60,578 nt of DNA from an uncultured Bacteroidales bacterium (lineage in GTDB: Bacteria; Bacteroidota; Bacteroidia; Bacteroidales; P3), in NCBI GenBank assembly GCA_900314725.1, contig OMWJ01000011.1, positions 1 through 60,578 of the forward strand, written 5' to 3'. A program made the position numbers and the translations under genes. A model generated the notes under the pieces. The model ran no database searches. It was given only the letters and a program-made list of their open reading frames with translations, and was not told the DNA's origin. This document shows positions 50,683 to 59,531 of this stretch, in pieces; positions within the stretch are counted from its first letter, which is position 1, and the number at the start of each line of letters is the position of its first letter.

Positions 50683-52662
50683 ATGATACCACAAGAGGAC
50701 ATAGAAAGGATTTTAGAAGCGGCCAAGATTGAAGAAGTTGTTGAGGCTTTTGTTCCATTAAAGCGAAGAGGAGCTAATTATATTGGTTTATGCCCTTTTC
50801 ATGATGAAAAAACGCCTTCTTTTAATGTTAATCCTGCTCGTGGTATTTTCAAATGTTTTGGTTGTGGTAAAGGAGGGGATTCTGTTTCTTTTCTTATGGA
50901 ACACAATCACTACACTTACCCTGAGGCTTTGCGTTGGTTAGCACAAAAATACGGCATAACCATACATGAAACGGAAGAGACGGAAGAAGAAAAACAAGCA
51001 AAAACAGAACGCGAAGAACTTTACTCCATAAATGAATTTGCACAGAAATATTTTTACAACAACCTAATATCTTCTGATGAGGGCAAAGCAATAGGTTTAT
51101 CTTATTTTAAAGAAAGAGAAATTTCTCAAACGACAATAGATGCGTGGGGGTTAGGCTACTGTAAGCAACAACCAGATGACTTTTCCCGCTATGCTTTAAA
51201 AAATGGATACTCCGAAGAATTGCTTATCAAATCTGGTCTAAGCCTAAGAAGTGAAAGAACAAATAGTCTTTATGATAGGTTTCATTCACGCGTTACTTTT
51301 CCTATATATAATGTTGCAGGAAGAGTGTTAGGCTTCTCCGCTCGTATCCTTACTTCAGACAAAACAAAAGCCAAGTATGTTAATTCTCCTGAAAGTCTTA
51401 TCTACACAAAAGGAAATGTTCTGTTTGGTTTATTCTTGGCTAAGAATGAAATAGCAAAGAAAGATGAGTGCTATCTTGTTGAGGGCAATGTTGATGCTGT
51501 GATGATGAGTCAAAATGGAGTAAAGAATGTTGTTGCAAGTTCGGGAACTGCTCTTACCGAACATCAAGTAAGACTTATCAAACGCTATACTCGTAATGTT
51601 GTTATCCTTTACGATGGTGATAAAGCAGGCATTCATGCAACCATACGAGCAACAGATATGTTCTTTAAAGAGGGAATGAATGTAAAGACACTTCTTTTTC
51701 CTGACGGTGATGACCCTGACTCTTTTGCAAGGAAACATACACAAGATGAGTTCCAAGCCTTTCTTAAAGACAACGCACAAAACTTCATTCTTTATCGTGC
51801 TAATTTAGTAAAACAAGAAACTGCTAACGACCCCATAAAGAAAGCCTCTTTAGTTAAAGAGATTATTCATTCTATCAGTCTTATACCAGATATGATAGAG
51901 CGAACAACGTATATCCAGCAGTGCTCTCGTCTTTTGGATATGGAAGAAAGACTTCTCAACGAAGAACTTTCACGTCAAATAGCGCATAATCTCTATGAAG
52001 CTAACAAAACTCAATCCAAAGCAGAGCCTATTATTCAATCACAAGACACTTCTTCTACTGAAACTGTAGAAAAACTTGCTAATAAAGTTTTACAACCAGA
52101 TAATGATGACGAAAATCAAGAAAAAGCCATAATCAAACTGCTTCTTCTTTATGGCGATAAAAAAACACAACAAGAGGTTGTCAATAGCGATAAAAAAATA
52201 GTCAAAGAAACTCATAACGCAGCAGGGTATATTATTGCGATGATAGCAAGTGAAGATATTAAATTTAACAATCCTCTGTATCAACAAATCTTCAACATCT
52301 TCCTTCATGAATATTCTGAAAAAGGAGAGCCCCCTAAACAGAGTACTTTTATTCATCACGAAAACCAAGAAATATCTTCTTTTGTTTCTTCTGTACTTAT
52401 CAATCCCTATTCAACTTCTCCTTTGTGGGAAAGCAAATATAACGTTGTTATACCTGACTTGGAAAACAAGCATACTATTGACCTACACATCAAACAAACT
52501 CTTCTTCACTTTAAACTTCACAAAATAGAGTCTATTATCAGAGACTTGCATCAACAACTGAAGAACTCAACGGAAGACCCTATAAACACACTACAACGTA
52601 TAAAGAACTACACCCAAAAACGCAACCATATAGCACAAGCATTACATATACATTCAAAATAA
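50683..52662 (+). CDS. dnaG: DNA primase
   Basis: A 659-aa primase starting MIPQEDIERILEAAKIEEVV. The zinc-binding domain is CPFHDEKTPSF...FKCFGCGKGGD (about residues 38-66). The catalytic core and TOPRIM motifs include YLVEGNVDAVMM and VVILYDGDKAGIHA with acidic metal ligands, and the C-terminal third should bind the DnaB helicase. DnaG makes the RNA primers for replication. It is followed after 8 nt by a flavoprotein gene. Confidence 0.96.
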   Translation: MIPQEDIERILEAAKIEEVVEAFVPLKRRGANYIGLCPFHDEKTPSFNVNPARGIFKCFGCGKGGDSVSFLMEHNHYTYPEALRWLAQKYGITIHETEETEEEKQAKTEREELYSINEFAQKYFYNNLISSDEGKAIGLSYFKEREISQTTIDAWGLGYCKQQPDDFSRYALKNGYSEELLIKSGLSLRSERTNSLYDRFHSRVTFPIYNVAGRVLGFSARILTSDKTKAKYVNSPESLIYTKGNVLFGLFLAKNEIAKKDECYLVEGNVDAVMMSQNGVKNVVASSGTALTEHQVRLIKRYTRNVVILYDGDKAGIHATIRATDMFFKEGMNVKTLLFPDGDDPDSFARKHTQDEFQAFLKDNAQNFILYRANLVKQETANDPIKKASLVKEIIHSISLIPDMIERTTYIQQCSRLLDMEERLLNEELSRQIAHNLYEANKTQSKAEPIIQSQDTSSTETVEKLANKVLQPDNDDENQEKAIIKLLLLYGDKKTQQEVVNSDKKIVKETHNAAGYIIAMIASEDIKFNNPLYQQIFNIFLHEYSEKGEPPKQSTFIHHENQEISSFVSSVLINPYSTSPLWESKYNVVIPDLENKHTIDLHIKQTLLHFKLHKIESIIRDLHQQLKNSTEDPINTLQRIKNYTQKRNHIAQALHIHSK

Positions 52663-52670
52663 AAAAAACG

Positions 52671-53288
52671 ATGAAAGTATTACTTATAAACACAAGCCCA
52701 CACGAAAAAGGCTGTACCTTTACTGCTCTTAGTATAATCGCCAAAGAATTGGAACAAAACAATATTGAAACCGAAATAGTACATATTGGCAATAAAGATA
52801 TAAGAGGTTGCATAGCCTGTGATAAATGTAAGGAATTAGGCAGATGTGTGTTTGATGATGTTGTCAATCAAGTAGCAACAAAGTTTGAAATGTCTGATGG
52901 AATAGTCATAGGAACACCTGTTTATTATGCTTCTGCCAATGGCTCAGCAATAACTTTCCTTGACAGACTATTCCATTCTGTTCGTTCTTCTAAAAGAATG
53001 AAAGTAGGTGCCGCTATCTCAAGTGCAAGAAGAGCTGGAACAACTGCTACCCTCGACCTTTTAAACAAATACTTTCTTTTAAGTGAAATGCCTGTTGCTT
53101 CTTCTTGTTATTGGAATATGGTGCATGGAAATACTCCCGAGGAAGTCCTAAAGGACGAAGAAGGATTACAAATCATGCGTGTCTTAGGACGTAATATGGC
53201 TTTTCTTATAAAGGCTATCCATTCACAAAAAGAAAAAGAAGGACTACCTTTGCAGGAACAAAAGATACGTACTAATTTTATAAGATAA
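52671..53288 (+). CDS. Flavodoxin-fold NAD(P)H-dependent FMN reductase (iron-sulfur flavoprotein type)
   Basis: A 205-aa cytoplasmic protein. The FMN-binding loop is LLINTSPHEKGCT (residues 4-16). Four cysteines at GCIACDKCKELGRC (about residues 46-60) match the iron-sulfur-flavoprotein pattern, and VIGTPVYYASANGSA is the second flavin loop. Such proteins reduce quinones, oxygen or other acceptors using FMN and, in this subgroup, a 4Fe-4S cluster. It lies 8 nt after dnaG and is probably co-transcribed, ending at the hairpin 53330-53367. Confidence 0.88.
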   Translation: MKVLLINTSPHEKGCTFTALSIIAKELEQNNIETEIVHIGNKDIRGCIACDKCKELGRCVFDDVVNQVATKFEMSDGIVIGTPVYYASANGSAITFLDRLFHSVRSSKRMKVGAAISSARRAGTTATLDLLNKYFLLSEMPVASSCYWNMVHGNTPEEVLKDEEGLQIMRVLGRNMAFLIKAIHSQKEKEGLPLQEQKIRTNFIR

Positions 53289-53329
53289 ATAAGCCTAAAA
53301 ACATTAGGAATGATTAAATACAATCTTTT

Positions 53330-53367
53330 CAAACTCTTCGTTTTTGTAAAAGAAAACGAAGAGTTTG
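53330..53367 (+). terminator. Terminator of the dnaG operon, overlapping array E
   Basis: CAAACTCTTCGTTTT (53330-53344) pairs perfectly with AAAACGAAGAGTTTG (53353-53367), a 15-bp stem with an 8-nt loop. The right arm is also the first unit of repeat array E, so the array appears to provide or have captured the terminator. Confidence 0.75.
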
Positions 53368-53433
53368 TACTATAAAAACGGCGAATTCATTTATAAAAAC
53401 GAAGATTTTATATTCAAAAACGGACTTTTTTAC
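53353..53433. repeat. Intergenic A/T mini-repeat array E (divergent, 21-nt period)
   Basis: Three 21-nt units and a partial fourth, all starting with an A-run and CG: 53353-53373 (AAAACGAAGAGTTTG), 53374-53394 (AAAAACGGCGAATTC), 53395-53415 (AAAAACGAAGATTTT) and 53416-53433 (AAAAACGGACTTTTTT). It resembles arrays A-D in layout and in the A-run/T-run borders but has a different core and a strict 21-nt step. The rest of the gap to 53737 is AT-rich with no gene seen. Confidence 0.65.
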
Positions 53434-53737
53434 CTTATCTTTCTATAAAAATAGTCTCTTTAGCCACAACATAACCTCCAATTGAGATTTTAGCAGTAAA
53501 TTTAAAGTATTAATTCTCTCAGAGAAGCCTTAATACGATACATAATCTATTGTCAAACAAAAAAAACTGCGATACTTAGAAAAAAATAATGAATTTTTAA
53601 GAGAAAGTACTTATTTTTAGGACGTAAGAGGTGTGTTTTTCAAAAGATCTTATATTATTTTTAAACAATCTAAACAAAACTATTTATCTAAAATACAATT
53701 ATTTAATTATTCTACCTAAAAATTCTTAGTTTTAAAT

Positions 53738-53768
53738 TTTGTCTATTTCTTTTTTTGGTGTACTTTTG
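53738..53768 (+). promoter_or_regulatory. Promoter of the 787-aa T9SS cargo gene
   Basis: TTTG (53738-53741), exactly 19 nt, then TACTTTTG (53761-53768), a perfect consensus. The leader of about 55 nt contains an 18-nt perfect palindrome CTTCTTCTATAGAAGAAG (53776-53793). Confidence 0.8.
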
Positions 53769-53775
53769 CGTAATT

Positions 53776-53793
53776 CTTCTTCTATAGAAGAAG
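53776..53793. promoter_or_regulatory. Palindromic site in the leader of the 787-aa T9SS cargo gene
   Basis: CTTCTTCTATAGAAGAAG is a perfect 18-nt palindrome just after the promoter. It could be an operator for a dimeric regulator or a small mRNA hairpin near the 5' end. Confidence 0.5.
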
Positions 53794-53826
53794 ATAGAGT
53801 AATTTTTAATTAAAATATGAGCAAAG

Positions 53827-56190
53827 ATGAAAAGGTTTTATTTTAAACTTGCTATTTTTACTGCAATCTGTAGTATTTTCAGTATTCCTGGAGAAAATCT
53901 TTTTGCACAGGAATCAGAAGAGCCTGAATGTCCATCAGTCGTTTTTAGCGGAAACCATAACGAAAAAATAACCTACACCGATTGTGATGGTTATACGTAT
54001 TATTTTATTTTAGATGCGGAAAATGAAGAACTTAAACTAACAAATAAAGTTTTCAGTACAGTAAAAAATGAAACCACAAAAAATAGTTACAAAGGAATTT
54101 TAATTATCCCTTCTGAAGTTACTATTGGTGAAAACGTTTACAAAGTTACAAAAATAGGCGAGCGTGCAGCATACGGTTGCGCTCCTGCAAATAAAGATCC
54201 TGAAAAAATAACCGGAGTTGCTTATGATACATACCTAAATAGTGCTGATGGAACAAATGAATTAATTTCTGTTATCATTCCTCCTACAGTTACAGAAATA
54301 GGAGCAGCTGCTTTCTCTGACTGTTTTGCCCTGTCAAGAATAAAAGGCATGGAAAATGTAACAAAAATAGGAAATCTTGCATTTTGTAAAACAGCTATAA
54401 CTACATTAAATTTTTCTAACAACTTAGAAGATATAGGTGAGGAAATCTTTTGGTATTGTATTAATCTTACTAATATTACCATTCCTTCTTCTGTCATAAA
54501 AATGGGAAAGCAAACATTTGGTCATGCTACCTCTTTACAAAGTGTTTATATAGAGGCTAAATTCCCTGCTGGGGGAATGCCTTCAAATATGTTTGTAGGC
54601 GTAAATCCTGTTCCTACTCTTTATGTACCTTATGATGCAGGTGAAGAGTATGAAAAATGGGTAGAACAATATAACAAGGCAAACGAGAAAAACCCAATTA
54701 CTCTTGTAAGGAATATCCCGAAAGTAATAACAGGTGAATGGCGTTATAATGAAGAATATTTGAGAAAAAACAGAATGAAATTCCCTGAAGAAATAATCAT
54801 AAAAGAAGGAGGTTCTATCTGCGTTGAAAATGGTGATTATGATAAATTGGGAGCATCTTTAAACGGAACAACAATAAAATTGGAAAAAGAACTACCTACA
54901 GGCGAATATTCTTTAATAGGAAATATTGGAGAAACAAGCAACTATTCTTTTGTTGATGAAAACGCAGGTAATATATCTGCAGAAGCTCATGGTATTATTG
55001 CTTTGCCTTTCTTTTACACCAACAACAATTGGGGAATAAATGCTAATGGACAAGGAGCCTTAGCTACAAATTCTTCTGTAAGCGTTAGTGAAAGTTTCTT
55101 TATTTACCCTACAAACTACGATAACGACGAGGGACCAGAAGACAATAACGGTAATGGTAAAAACATCATTGGAGATACCTATACTATTTTGACACAAAAT
55201 ATTACTTCTTCTAACATAAAACTTTCCGATTTATCTAATTCTCTTTCAAACACTAATACAACAAAATGGTTCGCTTTAAGCAATCCTTTTATTGGAAGAC
55301 TAAATCTTAATAAATTTTTCACTACAAATTCTGAAGCATTAAATAGTTCTATGGCTTATGTTTGGGATAACGAAATAACTCACGATTGGGTTGAATTGGA
55401 CGTTCAAAACTATAGCACTGCTATTCTTCCTGCAACAGGTTTTATGGTTGAAGGAAGGATTGATAATCCTACTTTCCATTTCAATTTAGATGATATTGTA
55501 ACTGTAGATGATGATATAGACATAACAAAATCTTCTCCTATCGCAAATAAGATAGAGTTTGTCGTAAGAAATAAGGGTATTGCAAAGAGAATGTATGCTC
55601 ATATAAACGATTTTTCCTCTAACGGTTTTGGAAAAATGGACGCAAGCGTTCTTCTCTCTTCAAAGGAAAATGCCGTCAATCCTTATATGAAAGTAGATGG
55701 ACACAATTTGATTGACAATTATTTTTCTCAACTTCCTGCTACTTTTGATTTAAACTTCAACGCTTATAAAGACCACACTATTTCTTTCGCTTTAGCTAAA
55801 ACAATGCAAGATATAGAGATAACCTTAATAGATGTTGAAAACAATAATGCGGAGACAGTTCTAAATGTTGATGAGCCTGTTTCCCTTGATGTTACTTCAG
55901 GACAAAACGAAGGAAGATATAAACTTCGCTTCACAAGAAAGAATGTTGGCATTAATGAACTTGCAAGCGAGGAATCAACTATAAACATTTGGAACACTCG
56001 CAACGTTGTCAATATTTCGGGTAAAGAGTTAAAGAAAGTAGAAATTTACAACACTCTTGGACAAGTAGTTTATTCATCTAATCTTGCAGGCAGCAGCACT
56101 TCTATTAATACTAACCTAAAAGACGGTGCTTATATAGTAAAAGTACAAGATACTAAAACAAGTAAATCAGAAAAGATAATAATAAAATAG
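53827..56190 (+). CDS. T9SS-exported protein with LRR_5 repeats and type A sorting domain
   Basis: A 787-aa exported protein: signal peptide (MKRFYFKLAIFTAICSIFSIPGENLFAQ), LRR_5/BspA-type units at about residues 95-290 (VIIPPTVTEIGAAAFSDC, IKGMENVTKIGNLAFCKT, ITIPSSVIKMGKQTFGHA), and a beta-rich middle (about 300-700). A type A T9SS domain follows (about 715-787: NIWNTRNVVNISGKELKKVEIYNTLGQVVYSS, LKDGAYIVKVQD). The ATG at 53827 follows a consensus promoter by 59 nt. It is likely surface-attached or released. The small gene 14 nt downstream is probably co-transcribed. The ligand is unknown. Confidence 0.87.
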   Translation: MKRFYFKLAIFTAICSIFSIPGENLFAQESEEPECPSVVFSGNHNEKITYTDCDGYTYYFILDAENEELKLTNKVFSTVKNETTKNSYKGILIIPSEVTIGENVYKVTKIGERAAYGCAPANKDPEKITGVAYDTYLNSADGTNELISVIIPPTVTEIGAAAFSDCFALSRIKGMENVTKIGNLAFCKTAITTLNFSNNLEDIGEEIFWYCINLTNITIPSSVIKMGKQTFGHATSLQSVYIEAKFPAGGMPSNMFVGVNPVPTLYVPYDAGEEYEKWVEQYNKANEKNPITLVRNIPKVITGEWRYNEEYLRKNRMKFPEEIIIKEGGSICVENGDYDKLGASLNGTTIKLEKELPTGEYSLIGNIGETSNYSFVDENAGNISAEAHGIIALPFFYTNNNWGINANGQGALATNSSVSVSESFFIYPTNYDNDEGPEDNNGNGKNIIGDTYTILTQNITSSNIKLSDLSNSLSNTNTTKWFALSNPFIGRLNLNKFFTTNSEALNSSMAYVWDNEITHDWVELDVQNYSTAILPATGFMVEGRIDNPTFHFNLDDIVTVDDDIDITKSSPIANKIEFVVRNKGIAKRMYAHINDFSSNGFGKMDASVLLSSKENAVNPYMKVDGHNLIDNYFSQLPATFDLNFNAYKDHTISFALAKTMQDIEITLIDVENNNAETVLNVDEPVSLDVTSGQNEGRYKLRFTRKNVGINELASEESTINIWNTRNVVNISGKELKKVEIYNTLGQVVYSSNLAGSSTSINTNLKDGAYIVKVQDTKTSKSEKIIIK

Positions 56191-56203
56191 GAGTTTTAAA
56201 GGA

Positions 56204-56482
56204 ATGAAAAAAAGAATAATATCAATAGTAATACTATTTGTAATAAGCTTTGCAGCAACAGCTCAAGTTCCTACTCCACCAATAGGAAATAATGTAGATA
56301 CACGAGGTAGAGGTTTGTTTGGAGGACTATCTGATGGAACGGTTAGCGTGCGAGAAAAAGCTGTTAAGGGAGGTACGCCTACTCAATCCCAAGGTCCTGT
56401 TGGAACAGCAACAGCACTTCTTATCAGCCTTGATGCAGGTGCAGTGGCTTATAAAGTAAGAAAAAAACAGAAAGGAAGATAG
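56204..56482 (+). CDS. Small exported protein with a hydrophobic-basic C-terminal tail
   Basis: A 92-aa protein: signal peptide (MKKRIISIVILFVISFAATAQ), a short glycine-rich middle (RGRGLFGGLSDG), and a C-terminus of GPVGTATALLISLDAGAVAYKV followed by RKKQKGR. A short motif, a hydrophobic stretch and a basic end recall sortase- or exosortase-type sorting tails, including the PID-CTERM tail of Bacteroidota, but the exact motif is not a clear match. It lies 14 nt after the 787-aa T9SS cargo gene and ahead of another T9SS cargo gene. Function is unknown. Confidence 0.65.
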   Translation: MKKRIISIVILFVISFAATAQVPTPPIGNNVDTRGRGLFGGLSDGTVSVREKAVKGGTPTQSQGPVGTATALLISLDAGAVAYKVRKKQKGR

Positions 56483-56523
56483 TCTTTCTTAGTCGTAGTT
56501 TTTTATTACAAAACTGAGAGAAA

Positions 56524-56568
56524 AAAGTTTGGCTGGACCTCTTAAATAGGACCCGACCAAACTTTATT
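56524..56568 (+). terminator. Terminator of the two-gene T9SS cargo unit
   Basis: AAAGTTTGG pairs with CCAAACTTT around a loop of about 24 nt, followed by ATTTGTTGTTTTT. It lies about 42 nt past the stop at 56482. Confidence 0.7.
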
Positions 56569-56601
56569 TGTTGTTTTTGAACTAAATTAAATTAATTTAA
56601 T

Positions 56602-56609
56602 TAATTTTG
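56602..56609 (+). promoter_or_regulatory. -7 element of the 942-aa T9SS cargo gene
   Basis: TAATTTTG fits TAnnTTTG, with TTTG 22 nt upstream (56576-56579). It lies 48 nt before the ATG at 56658. Confidence 0.55.
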
Positions 56610-56657
56610 CAACATAATTGTTTTTTAGTTGTCTTATCAATAAACGAGATATAGAAT

Positions 56658-59486
56658 ATGAATATGATTTTAAGAAAAATTGGCTTATTGTTTATAGTGC
56701 TTACGAGCATAATATTCACTAATAACTCCATCGCACAAGATTTAGCACATGGAGATAATCTTAGTTTTGCATACGGAACAGCAGGTTGGAAAGGAACAGC
56801 AGGCGACTATAACGGAGATGCCTCTACCGGTCCTGTGTGGAGTCAATCTGCAGCATATAATGATATCACCAGTGCAAAAGACGATTGTAATCAAAACCTA
56901 TTCACAATCATAAGTACTAACGGAACAGACCCTCACACTAATAATGCTCTATCAAAAATACCTACTCATCTTGGTTTCACTAAGTCAATGAGAATAAATA
57001 ACGATATTTCCGGTTGTACAGGCGGTTATTCTTGTAATGGATTACCATCATACGCAGAAGCAAAATATGATTTAACTGTTGATGAAGACAATTGTTTAGT
57101 TTCTGTTTATTATGCAATAGTTTTAGAAGCCCCTCATCCTGGCAGTGGCTATTATAATCCTACATTTCAAATAGACGTTATCTCTGGAGGTTCATTGGTT
57201 AGTGAATGTGCTTTTTGGGAAACAACAGGAGACCCAAACATACCAAGCAGTTTGTTTGTTAATGGTGCAAGTGGTTGGATATACTGTCCTTGGCAACAAG
57301 TAAAAATGAATCTTGCTAACTATATTGGAGAAAGTGTTACAATAAGAATAAGGGTAGGAGATTGCAAAGCAGACTGTCATGCTGGATATGGCTATATTGT
57401 AGCCAAAGCAGAAAAACCTACTATTCAGGTTGCAGGTTGTGCTGGAGAAGGTAATGTTATTACCACAGCTACTGCTCCTCAAGGCTTTGAGGCATACAAA
57501 TGGTTTAGAGTAACTCGTAATGCTACCTCTCAAAGTCAGCTTGAAGCCTTAGAACCTGCAGACAATTCTGCTGATGTTCTTTCTACTGACAGTATTCTAA
57601 CCGTTACTGAGGCTATGATGCAAGGACAGACCACTCAATATTTTGCCGTTAAACTTATATCTCCTCGTACTCAAGACACAAGACCTAACTGTGTTGCATA
57701 TATCAAAGCAACGGTTAATGATATTCGTCCTAACTTCGATGCTGTTACCTACATTCCTGTCGATCCTTTGAATGAAAGAGACGAGGTAGGCTTCAAATTC
57801 TCCGATATTGTTCAACGTACAGAAGACTCTCCTTTGATATGGCAGGCAATAGCCTTTGGCGATGGCGATTCTGTTGCTTTTGATAAAGATGCCACAACTA
57901 ATATCTGGACCGCTTCCAACACAACACCATTAGGAGAAAACACAAGAGTTACTATTGATAATGCTAATCAAAGCATAGATGTTGTTTATCATAACTATCA
58001 GCCTGGAGAACATATTGCAACAAGATACGCTACATCTGACTATTCATACGAGGATGAAGAAGGAAACACTATTCACATATACTGTGAAAGAAAAGATACT
58101 ATAAAATTCACCGTATTCGAAAGACCAAGTATTAAACTTGAAGCTACTGATACTATATGTATGAGAGCCTCAGACACTATCTTCGCTTCTTCTCCTGATA
58201 ATGCAGAAGAATTGGTGGAAAACTATCAGTATTATTGGTGGAAAAATATTGAAGATACTGCTTCTACTCCTATCTATGTAGGGAAAGTGTTTATCATCAA
58301 TAATGTCGTTTCAGATACCTCCGTAGTTGTCAAGGTTGTTGATGAAGTCAATGGATTCTTCCGTTTTGGATACTTTACCATATATGTGCAAGAGTTCCCT
58401 GATATTTCTTTAAGTGGAGACACTATGCTCTGCATGGGACAAACTGCTCACATAGAGGCAAGTGATGCAACGGGAAACACAAAAGCAATGCAGTGGTCTT
58501 TCAATGATCCAGGAGAGAATCCTCATATTACCAACCCTTCTACTAATCCTGTTCTTTCTTTCACTCCTTCACAAGATACTGTCGTTTGGCTTATATGTGA
58601 GACATCTGCTGGCTGTATTGCCTCAAAAAGTGTTCATATCATCATGACTAATCCTAAGGTTTCAAGTGATAAGTCTAAAATATGTCCTCTTGATGAAGTA
58701 ACTCTATCAGGAAGCAATGCTGTTGATTATTCATGGACTGCCAACCCTCCTGATGCTTCGCTGGCAGAGAATGTAAGAAGTGAAGAACCTGTTGTTGTTA
58801 CTCCTAAAGAAACTACAACCTATACTATGCGTGGCTACGGCTCAAGCGGTTGTTATACAGAAAGACAGATAACCATTAACGTTGTTCCTGTTCCTATTCC
58901 TTTGATTTCCTACTCTCCTGCTTACGTTGATGCAGAAGACCCTATTCTTTCTTTAAGTGATGCTTCTCTATATGGTACTTACTCTTTATGGAGATTCTCA
59001 GACGGTGGAACATCTAATGATAGAGTTCTAAGATATCAATTCCATGACCTTTCTGTAGATAGCGTAAGCATATATCTAAAGACAGCTAATGAAGTAGGAC
59101 AACACGAACTATCCACAAACCAATATAATTGTTCAGCAGATACAAGCATAACTCTTCCTATAGAACTGTTTGCCGTTTGGGTTCCTAATGCATTCAGTCC
59201 TAATGGCGACGGAGTAAATGACAGATTTTTCTTTTTATCTGATAATCAATTGGAAGATGTTAGCTTTGAAGTATTCAACAGATGGGGAACAAAGATATTC
59301 TCTTTCAACGAAAAGGCTTTGAACCTTTCTGTTTTGACTCAAGACGTTGCTAACTCTATCGGTTGGGATGGAACTTATAAAGGCAAAACTGTAAAAGATG
59401 GCGTCTATGTATGGAAACTACAATACAAAAGACAAGGCAACACAAGAGTATATCAGAGAACAGGAACTGTTAATGTTGTAAAATAA
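56658..59486 (+). CDS. T9SS-exported protein with type B (gliding-motility-associated) sorting domain
   Basis: A 942-aa protein: signal peptide (about residues 1-26, ending NNSIAQ), then Ig/PKD-like modules with paired cysteines (CLVSVYYAIVLEAPHPG, GCAGEGNV, CMGQTAHIEASDATG, CPLDEVTLSGSN). The last 90 residues are the type B T9SS domain: VPNAFSPNGDGVNDRFF, VFNRWGTKIF and GWDGTYKGKTVKDGVYVWKL. Type B cargo is typically delivered to the surface and may depend on PorP/SprF-type partners, which are not here. The ATG is the only start giving a signal peptide. It lies 45 nt before the NIF3 gene. Confidence 0.9.
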   Translation: MNMILRKIGLLFIVLTSIIFTNNSIAQDLAHGDNLSFAYGTAGWKGTAGDYNGDASTGPVWSQSAAYNDITSAKDDCNQNLFTIISTNGTDPHTNNALSKIPTHLGFTKSMRINNDISGCTGGYSCNGLPSYAEAKYDLTVDEDNCLVSVYYAIVLEAPHPGSGYYNPTFQIDVISGGSLVSECAFWETTGDPNIPSSLFVNGASGWIYCPWQQVKMNLANYIGESVTIRIRVGDCKADCHAGYGYIVAKAEKPTIQVAGCAGEGNVITTATAPQGFEAYKWFRVTRNATSQSQLEALEPADNSADVLSTDSILTVTEAMMQGQTTQYFAVKLISPRTQDTRPNCVAYIKATVNDIRPNFDAVTYIPVDPLNERDEVGFKFSDIVQRTEDSPLIWQAIAFGDGDSVAFDKDATTNIWTASNTTPLGENTRVTIDNANQSIDVVYHNYQPGEHIATRYATSDYSYEDEEGNTIHIYCERKDTIKFTVFERPSIKLEATDTICMRASDTIFASSPDNAEELVENYQYYWWKNIEDTASTPIYVGKVFIINNVVSDTSVVVKVVDEVNGFFRFGYFTIYVQEFPDISLSGDTMLCMGQTAHIEASDATGNTKAMQWSFNDPGENPHITNPSTNPVLSFTPSQDTVVWLICETSAGCIASKSVHIIMTNPKVSSDKSKICPLDEVTLSGSNAVDYSWTANPPDASLAENVRSEEPVVVTPKETTTYTMRGYGSSGCYTERQITINVVPVPIPLISYSPAYVDAEDPILSLSDASLYGTYSLWRFSDGGTSNDRVLRYQFHDLSVDSVSIYLKTANEVGQHELSTNQYNCSADTSITLPIELFAVWVPNAFSPNGDGVNDRFFFLSDNQLEDVSFEVFNRWGTKIFSFNEKALNLSVLTQDVANSIGWDGTYKGKTVKDGVYVWKLQYKRQGNTRVYQRTGTVNVVK

Positions 59487-59531
59487 ACAAGTTGCCTGCT
59501 TTTACAATCCTTCTTTTACAAACTATCTATT

